Of a DNA stretch of 64,000 bases, positions 55,400 to 62,343 are shown piece by piece. A program made the translations under genes and the position numbers. The notes under the pieces were generated by a model. That model worked only from the letters and a program-made list of their open reading frames with translations. It was not told the origin of the DNA and did no database searches. Position 1 is the first letter of the stretch. The number at the start of each line of letters is the position of its first letter. The stretch comes from Agarivorans sp050870875 (GTDB taxonomy: Bacteria; Pseudomonadota; Gammaproteobacteria; Enterobacterales; Celerinatantimonadaceae): contig NZ_CP194041.2 in the NCBI RefSeq assembly GCF_050870875.2, positions 2,356,001 to 2,420,000 on the forward strand. The letters run 5' to 3'.

Positions 55400-56011
55400 A
55401 TGAAAAACAAACATATAACCTTAGCTATTACTGGCGCGTCCGGTGTTATTTATGCTATCCGGGTACTTGAGTTGCTCATCGAAAAGCAATTTACAGTGCA
55501 TTTATTGATATCTAGTGCGGCAAAGGTCGTTATTGCAACGGAATTAGGCGAACAGTGGCCAACCGCAAAAGATAAAGTAGAACAGTTCATGCAGGAACGT
55601 TTTAAAGCTCAAAAAGGGCAAATTTTGTTACCTGGTAAAACGGATTGGTTTTCGCCTGTCGCTTCAGGCTCTGCTGCACCTAAAATGATGTTGGTGTGTC
55701 CTTGTAGTATGGGAACTTTGGCATCAATTGCGATGGGCCTATCAGATAATCTGCTGGAGCGAGCTGCTGATGTTGTCATTAAGGAAAAGGGACGTTTAGT
55801 CTTAGTGCCGCGGGAAATGCCTTTTTCTGCAATTCACTTAGAAAATATGTTGAAGCTCGCCAGAATAGGGGTTGATATATTGCCAGCTTGCCCTGGTTTT
55901 TATCACAACCCACAAAGTATTGAGCAACTCGTCGATCATGTGGCCTCAAGGATCCTCGATCATTTAGGGGTAGATAATCAGCTGGTAGGGCGTTGGGGAT
56001 ATGCTCAATAG
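55400..56011 (+). CDS. ubiX: Flavin prenyltransferase UbiX
   Basis: Makes prenylated FMN, the cofactor of the decarboxylase UbiD in ubiquinone synthesis. 203 residues. ITGASGVIYAIRVLELL (about 10-26), the SGSAAP loop, VCPCSMGTLASIAMG and LVLVPREMPFSAIHLENML are all family signatures. No ribosome site is evident before ATG 55400. It converges on fur. Confidence 0.95.
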   Translation: MKNKHITLAITGASGVIYAIRVLELLIEKQFTVHLLISSAAKVVIATELGEQWPTAKDKVEQFMQERFKAQKGQILLPGKTDWFSPVASGSAAPKMMLVCPCSMGTLASIAMGLSDNLLERAADVVIKEKGRLVLVPREMPFSAIHLENMLKLARIGVDILPACPGFYHNPQSIEQLVDHVASRILDHLGVDNQLVGRWGYAQ

Positions 56012-56012
56012 A

Positions 56013-56040
56013 AAACAGGTGTATGTTGTTACACCTGTTT
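56013..56040. terminator. Hairpin between ubiX and fur
   Basis: AAACAGGTGTA (56013-56023), a 6-base loop, TACACCTGTTT (56030-56040), starting right after the ubiX stop and ending just before the fur stop. A probable two-way terminator. Confidence 0.75.
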
Positions 56041-56046
56041 GAGTTG

Positions 56047-56484
56047 TCAGTTTTCTTCAGAGTTTTCTGTACAATCTTGTTGAATACAGTGCCCATAAAG
56101 ATAAAGACTATGATTAGTGAGTTGAATACCATTGTTTTTAGCAATGTCGCGCTGGCGTTGCTCGATCACTTCGTCGTTAAATTCGATGACCTTCCCACAA
56201 TCAAGACAAACTAGGTGGTCATGATGATTTTGAGTATTTAACTCAAATACTGACTTTCCGCCTTCGAAGTGGTGACGCGTAACAATACCTGCATCATCAA
56301 ATTGATTCAGTACTCGATAAACGGTTGCAAGGCCAATTTCTTCGCCTTGTTCAAGTAGTAATTTATATAAATCTTCGGCACTGATATGCTGGTTATTCGG
56401 CGTTTGTAGCAAATCCAGAATTTTCATTCTGGGTAGCGTAATTTTAAGACCCGCTTTTTTTAGTGCGTGATTATTATCAGACAT
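56047..56484 (-). CDS. fur: Ferric uptake regulator
   Basis: Iron-responsive repressor. 145 residues (E. coli 148). Winged-helix domain (about 1-80, LKITLPRMKILDLL and GLATVYRVLNQF), then the metal-binding dimerisation domain with HHDHLVCLDCGKVIEF and a C-terminal CIQQDC. All the metal-binding His and Cys expected are present. In E. coli fur follows fldA directly; here a transglycosylase gene and a 358-bp gap lie between them. Confidence 0.97.
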   Translation of the reverse strand: MSDNNHALKKAGLKITLPRMKILDLLQTPNNQHISAEDLYKLLLEQGEEIGLATVYRVLNQFDDAGIVTRHHFEGGKSVFELNTQNHHDHLVCLDCGKVIEFNDEVIEQRQRDIAKNNGIQLTNHSLYLYGHCIQQDCTENSEEN

Positions 56485-56842
56485 AGGTGATTTTTATCCC
56501 TTGCTGTTATCCATTCCATAACTGCCCGTAGTATACGGGCTTACGCACTAAACACAAAGCCCCAAGCTAAAAACTTGCTGCATTGATGTGGGTTAAGCCA
56601 GCGAATTTGTGCACTTGGCTTCGTTTTCGCGATGAACCACTACTCGTAGTGACTCGCCGATTACTGATGAAGCTCGCACATAGACTAGCGATGATAGTCA
56701 CTAGGAAAAACTGACAGGTTTATTCCCGCTATGCCCTCTAACAGTATGCTGTAATAGTTTGTTTCTACATAAGCGCTGCAGATAGATGTGAACTCTTGCA
56801 ATCAAAGTGGAGCTAAAATGGAACGCTCTGTTAGTTTAACCG
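56485..56842. other. Non-coding stretch between fur and the transglycosylase gene, rich in inverted repeats
   Basis: 358 bp without a convincing gene. Several inverted repeats occur close together: AAGCCA/TGGCTT (56595-56600 and 56616-56621), CACTAC-TC-GTAGTG (56638-56651), and TAGTGACT/AGTCACTA (56647-56654 and 56696-56703). It must hold the fur promoter. The cluster may be a dispersed intergenic repeat or a structured RNA. Confidence 0.4.
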
Positions 56843-57433
56843 CTAATTAGTTTGGCTGAGGTTTTGTTTGTAACGTTTAATGACTTTACGGACATAATCT
56901 TGGGTTTCTTGGTAAGGAGGGATCTTAAAACCATAGCGTTTTACGGTATTTTCTCCTGAATTGTATGCGGCAAGCGCTAGTTGCAGCGATTGGAACTCAT
57001 CTAATAACCAGCGAAGATAACGGCTCCCGGCCTCTATATTTTGCTCTGGAACAAAGGGATCGGTGACTGAAAATCGTTTTGCCGTTGCAGGCATTAATTG
57101 CATTAAGCCCATCGCGCCACTGCGTGAAACAGCATTGTTTTTATAATTAGATTCAGTTGCAATGATGGCATGGATTAAGGCCGGATCGAGATTGTATCGC
57201 TTTGCGGTGTCAATAATCAGTTGTTGATAAGCATTGTTGTTGAGTGGATTTGGGGCCTGTACGATGGATTTTGGTTTTGCAAATGCTTCCGGGGTGCGCA
57301 TTAACAAACGCCATTTTGAGTCTTTTTTCTCTTGAGAAAAATGCATAACCCCTTGTTGGTCCTGATAAAACCAAACATCGGCATAGCTAGAAAAAGACAC
57401 TATCAGTGAAATTAATAACAGTAATTTTGGCAA
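56843..57433 (-). CDS. Lytic transglycosylase, SLT domain
   Basis: 196 residues. A signal peptide (about 1-18, cut after SYA) is followed by a short N-terminal DUF4124-like segment (VWFYQDQQGVMHFS). The SLT lysozyme-like domain occupies about 70-190. The catalytic Glu is in AIIATESNYKNNAVS and the GAMGLMQLMPATA and ALAAYNSGENTV signatures are complete. It cleaves peptidoglycan in the periplasm. It sits between fldA and fur, which are neighbours in E. coli. Confidence 0.93.
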   Translation of the reverse strand: MPKLLLLISLIVSFSSYADVWFYQDQQGVMHFSQEKKDSKWRLLMRTPEAFAKPKSIVQAPNPLNNNAYQQLIIDTAKRYNLDPALIHAIIATESNYKNNAVSRSGAMGLMQLMPATAKRFSVTDPFVPEQNIEAGSRYLRWLLDEFQSLQLALAAYNSGENTVKRYGFKIPPYQETQDYVRKVIKRYKQNLSQTN

Positions 57434-57490
57434 TGCTCAACACCTCTAGCCAAAGTTAAGCATAATTATTGCCAATTGTGTTAGTTTATT

Positions 57491-57515
57491 AAAGAAAAAC
57501 TGGGCTTTGCCCAGT
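57491..57515 (-). terminator. Intrinsic terminator of fldA
   Basis: On the minus strand ACTGGGC, AAA loop, GCCCAGT, then TTTTTCTTT. Starts three bases after the fldA stop. Confidence 0.9.
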
Positions 57516-57518
57516 CAC

Positions 57519-58046
57519 TTAATCTTCTAACTCGGCCAAACACATCTCTTGGTAGACTTGCTGACACCAAGCTTTCACGCGTTCTTGAGTTAACTCCGGC
57601 TGGCGATCTTCGTCAATGCCTAAGCCTACAAAATGTTTATCGTCAGCTAAGGCTTTAGATTCTTCAAAATCGTAACTCTCAATTGGCCAATGCCCAACAA
57701 CGGTAGCACCTTTATTCACGACGATATCGTTGATGGTACCCATCGCATCTAAGAAATACTCAGCGTAGTCTTCTTGGTCGCCGCAGCCGAAGATCGCAAC
57801 CAGTTTTTCTGAGAAGTCAATTTGTTCCAGGTCAGGGAAAAAATCATCCCAATCACATTGTGCTTCCCCATAATACCAAGTGGGGATCCCTAATAGGATC
57901 AGTGAAAATTCATCAATGTCTTCTTTGGTCGACTTGGCGATATCTTTCACTTCAACTAGTTTTTTACCTAACTCTTTTTGGATCATTTGTGCAACGGCTT
58001 CGGTGTTGCCGGTGTCACTGCCAAAAAATATACCTACGCTTGCCAT
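57519..58046 (-). CDS. fldA: Flavodoxin I
   Basis: FMN electron carrier. 175 residues from ATG 58046, with AGGTGA upstream (the GTG at 58055 would add three). The phosphate loop GSDTGNTEAV is at about 9-18. PTWYYGEAQCDWDDF and FGCGDQEDYAEYF are identical in type to E. coli FldA (176 residues, long-chain flavodoxin). It probably ends the transcript from ybfF, DUF2788 and ybfE. Confidence 0.96.
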   Translation of the reverse strand: MASVGIFFGSDTGNTEAVAQMIQKELGKKLVEVKDIAKSTKEDIDEFSLILLGIPTWYYGEAQCDWDDFFPDLEQIDFSEKLVAIFGCGDQEDYAEYFLDAMGTINDIVVNKGATVVGHWPIESYDFEESKALADDKHFVGLGIDEDRQPELTQERVKAWCQQVYQEMCLAELED

Positions 58047-58067
58047 ATTTTTCACCTGTATTACAAA

Positions 58068-58346
58068 CTATTGATTTATTGAAAATTGACTATTCAATAT
58101 TTTTTCAATCAATTCACTTCTGCTAATACCTGATTCGTCAGCTAATTGATTCAGTTTTTCGAATAGGTGTTGTTCAACTTTTAATTCTATTCTTTTAAGC
58201 CCATTTGCACGATCTCGTTTAAGTTGATTTCGTTTGTTGGCTTTCAATTGATCTTTGCGTTCTAAGGGGTTGGTTCTTGGCCGACCCACTCTTTTTTCGC
58301 TCGCAAATAGATCAATTGTGGTTCGATCTGTATTTTGTTTTGCCAT
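58068..58346 (-). CDS. ybfE: YbfE-like ribbon-helix-helix protein
   Basis: 92 residues from ATG 58346, aligning with E. coli YbfE from its start (MAKQNTDRTTIDLF). Basic middle part (RVGRPRTNPLERKDQLKAN) and a C-terminal CopG-type ribbon-helix-helix (RIELKVEQHLFEKLN...SRSELIEKIL). In E. coli the gene is reported LexA-regulated. I see no SOS box here. Immediately upstream of fldA, as in E. coli. Confidence 0.9.
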   Translation of the reverse strand: MAKQNTDRTTIDLFASEKRVGRPRTNPLERKDQLKANKRNQLKRDRANGLKRIELKVEQHLFEKLNQLADESGISRSELIEKILNSQFSINQ

Positions 58347-58365
58347 TACTTTTAGAAACAACCGT

Positions 58366-58587
58366 TTAGCCTAAACCACTACCTTCCCAAGATAGCTGAA
58401 TTAAGCCTTTTGCGACAAAGCCTGCACATCCTAAAAACAATACTAACCATACAACGGCGCGGCCGAAGGGGGGAACATTGCCTTTTTTGAGTACATCTTG
58501 AATAGCCATGCCAATAAGAAAAAATAAAATAACAAAGCCAATCGTTAAGGCAAGGCTTTCTATTTGATCGATGTATTGAGCAAACAT
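58366..58587 (-). CDS. DUF2788-family small membrane protein
   Basis: 73 residues with two membrane segments (about 10-32 and 42-66) joined by a short loop with VPPFGRAVVW, recalled as DUF2788. Function unknown. It lies between ybfF and ybfE on the same strand, an addition to the E. coli gene order. A longer overlapping frame (58379-58633) is judged spurious. Confidence 0.8.
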   Translation of the reverse strand: MFAQYIDQIESLALTIGFVILFFLIGMAIQDVLKKGNVPPFGRAVVWLVLFLGCAGFVAKGLIQLSWEGSGLG

Positions 58588-58642
58588 GGCTATCCTCGGG
58601 AGAAAATTCGACGCGCACTATATCACAAAGCACAGCGAGGTG

Positions 58643-59410
58643 TTAAATATGCGTGCCTAAAAAACGCTCAGTCAAACGATTGAAAGTAGCAGGTTTTTCG
58701 GCATGTAGCCAATGTCCGCTCGCCGTTATTACTTTTAATTCAGCTTTGGGGAACTGTTGTACGGTACTGAGTTGCTGCTGACTAACAATATAATCCGAAT
58801 TTTGTCCTTTGATAAACAAACAAGGCTGATTAAAGACGCCTAAAGGTTCCCAGTCAATAATATTGTGGTAGCACCGAGATAATCGTTGGACATCAAATAA
58901 CCAAGTCCAACCATTTTCTGCTTTAATTAAGGACTTAAGCAGAAATTGTCTAACACTTGGTTCATTAATATAGTGGGCTAACAATTGGTCAGCTTCGCTT
59001 CGACTGGTTACGGTGGCTACATCAAAGCTGTTTAAACCGCTAAATACCGCTTGGTGGTTATGTTGGTAGGCGACAGGTGCAATGTCTGCCACCACAATTG
59101 CAGACACCAGGTCAGGGTAAAGCTGGGCGGTGGCCATTGCGACTTTCCCCCCCATCGAATGGCCGACAATAGCACATTGCTCAATCGCCAGTTGGTCGCA
59201 TAGATCTTTTATGCTATTCGCTTGGGTTTGGTAATTCATTGATTCGCTGCGTGGTGAGAAGCCATGATTGAGCGCATCAACACTAATCACTTGATAATCA
59301 TTTTCAAGCAAATGTTTCGCTAATATACCTAAATTAGATAAGCTGCCAAATAGGCCATGAATTAGTAAAACGGGGTAGCCCGTTCCTTGTTGTTTGTAGT
59401 GCAATTTCAA
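58643..59410 (-). CDS. ybfF: Alpha/beta-hydrolase esterase YbfF-like
   Basis: 255 residues (E. coli 254). LLIHGLFGSLSNLG (oxyanion region, about 16-29), nucleophile Ser in GHSMGGKVAM (near residue 86), Asp in the SDYIV region and His in SGHWLHAEKP (near residue 234) complete the triad. It acts on acyl esters; the natural substrate is uncertain. It is divergent from seqA as in E. coli. Since no bioH lies with the biotin operon, a contribution to pimeloyl ester cleavage is possible but unsupported. Confidence 0.92.
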   Translation of the reverse strand: MKLHYKQQGTGYPVLLIHGLFGSLSNLGILAKHLLENDYQVISVDALNHGFSPRSESMNYQTQANSIKDLCDQLAIEQCAIVGHSMGGKVAMATAQLYPDLVSAIVVADIAPVAYQHNHQAVFSGLNSFDVATVTSRSEADQLLAHYINEPSVRQFLLKSLIKAENGWTWLFDVQRLSRCYHNIIDWEPLGVFNQPCLFIKGQNSDYIVSQQQLSTVQQFPKAELKVITASGHWLHAEKPATFNRLTERFLGTHI

Positions 59411-59596
59411 AATTTACCCTCTGCTCATTCGTCGACTAGTCTGCCTATATCTCCTCGTATCTACAAGCCCTAAAAGGTGAGTTTAGTGGGCAAAATTTCA
59501 GCTTTTAATAGACTTATAAGGGATTAATGATGAGTTATTAACTTTGCTATGTATAATAAATCCATATTTAATCTGGCTTTATAAATAAAAATGGCA

Positions 59597-60157
59597 ATGA
59601 AGACTATAGAAATTGAAGATGACTTGTATTTATACATTGCGGGACAAACTCAGCACATCGGCGAAAGCGCCTCTGATATCTTAAGACGCTTACTGGATGC
59701 ACAATCCCAATTAAATGCCAGCTCAGAGTTAAATGATGCTCGCGTTGGTTCTCAAGCACTACCGTCTGTGCCAGCAGAACCAGTGATGGGCGAAGATGTC
59801 GAAGCGGATAAAGTTATTTCTTCTATACAGCATGTTGAATTTGATTTTTCTGGTATCGCAGAAGCGGGCAGCTCCACCAAACGATTTTTAGCTTTACTCT
59901 CTCAACTTTACTGCTTAGACCGCTCTCGTTTTGCTAAAGCTTGTGTGATTAAGGGGAGTAAGCGGGAGTACTTTTCTCAAGCGAAAGAAACATTGTTAGC
60001 CTCTGGGAAAACGAGTAAGCCCCAAGCCATTCCTGCCAGCCCTTACTGGGTGATCACCAATACTAATACAGCCCGAAAACGTTACATTCTTCAGCATGTC
60101 GCTAGTGAGATGGGCTTGCAAGCAATACAAATAGAGCGTGTATGCGAGGCGCTCTAA
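59597..60157 (+). CDS. seqA: Replication initiation negative regulator SeqA
   Basis: Binds hemimethylated GATC sites and delays re-initiation at oriC. 186 residues from ATG 59597 (E. coli 181); ATG 59591 would add two. N-terminal multimerisation helix region MKTIEIEDDLYLYIAGQT...SASDILRRLL, a variable linker (about 40-85) and the C-terminal DNA-binding domain with ASPYWVITNTNTARKR. It precedes pgm by 40 bp, as in E. coli. Its presence implies Dam methylation in the host. Confidence 0.96.
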   Translation: MKTIEIEDDLYLYIAGQTQHIGESASDILRRLLDAQSQLNASSELNDARVGSQALPSVPAEPVMGEDVEADKVISSIQHVEFDFSGIAEAGSSTKRFLALLSQLYCLDRSRFAKACVIKGSKREYFSQAKETLLASGKTSKPQAIPASPYWVITNTNTARKRYILQHVASEMGLQAIQIERVCEAL

Positions 60158-60197
60158 ACTTTTTTATTTTATAACTTAAGCAACGGAGACGCTATTC

Positions 60198-61847
60198 ATG
60201 GCTATTCATCCTTTAGCAGGTAAGCCAGCTCAGGCTGAGCACCTAGCAAACATCCCACGTCTGGTCGCAGATTATTATTTGCTTGAACCCGATGTGAATG
60301 TACGCGAACAGCAGGTGGCATTTGGTACATCAGGACACCGCGGAAGTTCCAGTCAGCGGGCTTTTAATGAAAACCATATTTTGGCGGTCAGTCAGGCGAT
60401 TGCAGAATATAGGGCAGAGCAGGGCACAACTGGTCCTCTATATATAGGTAAGGATACTCATGCTTTATCTGAACCAGCATTTTGCTCGGCAATTGAAGTG
60501 TTTGCTGCGAATGGTGTTGAGGTTCGCTATCAAGAAGGCTTGGGCTATACCCCAACGCCAGTTATTTCACATGCGATTTTGGCCTACAATCGTTTAGGTA
60601 AAGAACAAGCAGATGGCGTAGTGATTACACCTTCTCACAATCCACCAGAAGACGGTGGCTTTAAATATAATCCGCCAAATGGGGGCCCCGCCGATAGTGA
60701 CGTGACCAAGCTTGTTCAAGATCGGGCCAACGAAATTTTAGCCAATGATCTAAAAGACGTGAAACGTTTAAGCTACGACGCCGCGATTAAAATGCCGTCA
60801 ATTGAAGCGATTGATTACATCAAACCTTACGTAGACGATCTAGCCAATGTATTGGATATGGATGCGATTGCTAAAGCAAAAGTTAAAATTGGTGTTGACC
60901 CTCTTGGTGGAAGTGGGATTGCTTATTGGCCTGTGATTGCCGAGACTTACGGTTTAGATATTGAAGTTGTTAATAAACGGGTAGACCCGACGTTCTCATT
61001 TATGACTTTGGACAAAGACGGTCAAATCCGTATGGATTGCTCGTCGCCTTATGCGATGGCGAGTTTAATTGCGCTTAAAGACAAATTTGATGTCTCGGTT
61101 GCCAATGATCCTGATTATGATCGCCATGGTATCGTCACCAAAAGCAGTGGCCTGTTAAACCCTAACCATTATTTAGCGGTCGCCATTGATTATCTGTTTT
61201 CTCACCGCGAGCAATGGCCTGCCACTGCCGCCATTGGCAAAACACTAGTGTCCAGTTCAATGATCGACCGTGTTGCCGTAAAACTTGGCCGCGAGTTAAA
61301 AGAAGTGCCAGTTGGCTTTAAGTGGTTTGTTGATGGTTTGTTCGATGGCAGCATCGCTTTTGGTGGAGAAGAAAGTGCTGGCGCTTCTTTTCTTCGCAAA
61401 GATGGTGGCGTTTGGAGTACTGATAAAGATGGCATCATTTTAGCCCTGCTGGCTGCCGAGATTATTGCAGTTACAGGCAAGGATCCTGGTGAACACTATC
61501 AAGCTTTTGTCAATCAATTTGGTGAACCTTGTTATAAACGTATTGATGCACCTGCGAGTATCGAGCAGAAGGCAGTACTAAGCGCGCTTGATCCAGCCAT
61601 GGTGGAAGCTCAAACTTTAGCTGGCGAGCCGATCATCGCTAAGTTGACTCGTGCTCCGGGTAATGATGCGGCTATCGGAGGACTTAAAGTTGTCACCGAG
61701 AATGGTTGGTTTGCGGCACGCCCTTCGGGCACTGAAGCGATCTATAAGATCTATATGGAAAGTTTTAAGGGTGAACAACATTTAGCCCAGATAGAACAAG
61801 AAGCCCAGAGCATCGTTTCGGCGGCCTTAGCGAAAGCTGGTCTATAA
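60198..61847 (+). CDS. pgm: Phosphoglucomutase (alpha-D-glucose phosphate-specific)
   Basis: Interconverts glucose-1-phosphate and glucose-6-phosphate, linking glycogen phosphorylase to glycolysis. 549 residues (E. coli 546). Catalytic Ser in TPSHNPPEDGGFKYN (near residue 146), metal-binding DPDYDRHG (near residue 304), GEESAGASF sugar loop and the C-terminal RPSGTEAIYKIY phosphate loop are all present. CGGAG precedes the ATG. Second gene of a seqA-pgm unit and followed by a strong terminator. Confidence 0.97.
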   Translation: MAIHPLAGKPAQAEHLANIPRLVADYYLLEPDVNVREQQVAFGTSGHRGSSSQRAFNENHILAVSQAIAEYRAEQGTTGPLYIGKDTHALSEPAFCSAIEVFAANGVEVRYQEGLGYTPTPVISHAILAYNRLGKEQADGVVITPSHNPPEDGGFKYNPPNGGPADSDVTKLVQDRANEILANDLKDVKRLSYDAAIKMPSIEAIDYIKPYVDDLANVLDMDAIAKAKVKIGVDPLGGSGIAYWPVIAETYGLDIEVVNKRVDPTFSFMTLDKDGQIRMDCSSPYAMASLIALKDKFDVSVANDPDYDRHGIVTKSSGLLNPNHYLAVAIDYLFSHREQWPATAAIGKTLVSSSMIDRVAVKLGRELKEVPVGFKWFVDGLFDGSIAFGGEESAGASFLRKDGGVWSTDKDGIILALLAAEIIAVTGKDPGEHYQAFVNQFGEPCYKRIDAPASIEQKAVLSALDPAMVEAQTLAGEPIIAKLTRAPGNDAAIGGLKVVTENGWFAARPSGTEAIYKIYMESFKGEQHLAQIEQEAQSIVSAALAKAGL

Positions 61848-61855
61848 GCCCCTCT

Positions 61856-61896
61856 GTCACAATATGCGAATTTAAATTCACATATTGTGACTTTTT
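61856..61896 (+). terminator. Intrinsic terminator of pgm
   Basis: GTCACAATATG (61856-61866) pairs with CATATTGTGAC (61881-61891). The loop contains a further palindrome GAATTTAAATTC. TTTTT follows. Confidence 0.9.
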
Positions 61897-62343
61897 ATTA
61901 GATGAAAACGTATGCCAGCTGTATTAAATTGCACAAACTGTAATATTCTTGTTACAAAGTGCTCCTACAATAACCAAGCTGAAAATGTATTTAAACCTGC
62001 TCCCAAGACCCCGTATTAATTGATTCCGATCAACATTTTTTGTAATTTGCCAATGAAAGCATTTTCAAGCTCTAGGCTTTTCTAGGGTTTTCTTTACACT
62101 TCGTTTCAGTTCTTTTAGTTAAAATGTACTTTTGTAAATAAATGCATAAAAATTTAGTGTTGCGAGAGGCTTTTTTAACTAAATGTGATGTCGAACGTAT
62201 ATAATATTCGTTTGCATCGGTAACATGAGCTTGGAAATTCTTCCGGGCACTTGAAATTCACGACTAGCATTTGTTGTTCGGTTAACCAACTGATGCTACG
62301 TTTGAAGATGTCACCACAAAGGTTAGATACAAAGGAAATCCAC
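61897..62343 (+). promoter_or_regulatory. Long upstream region of glgP
   Basis: About 450 bp without a gene. A TATAAT at 62200-62205 without a good -35 is the best promoter candidate and would give a leader of about 130 bases. No MalT box or convincing CRP site was found by eye. Confidence 0.4.

Noticed and set aside
55214..55414. N-terminal extension of the HD-GYP protein
   Set aside because: The extra 67 residues do not resemble the family start, and they would overlap the beginning of ubiX on the other strand.
58379..58633. Longer open frame overlapping the DUF2788 gene on the same strand
   Set aside because: Its product has no coherent pattern, while the overlapping 73-residue frame gives a clean two-segment membrane protein of a known family.
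59411..59590. LexA (SOS) box expected for ybfE/ybfF control
   Set aside because: No CTG-N10-CAG sequence was found in the ybfF upstream gap by eye.
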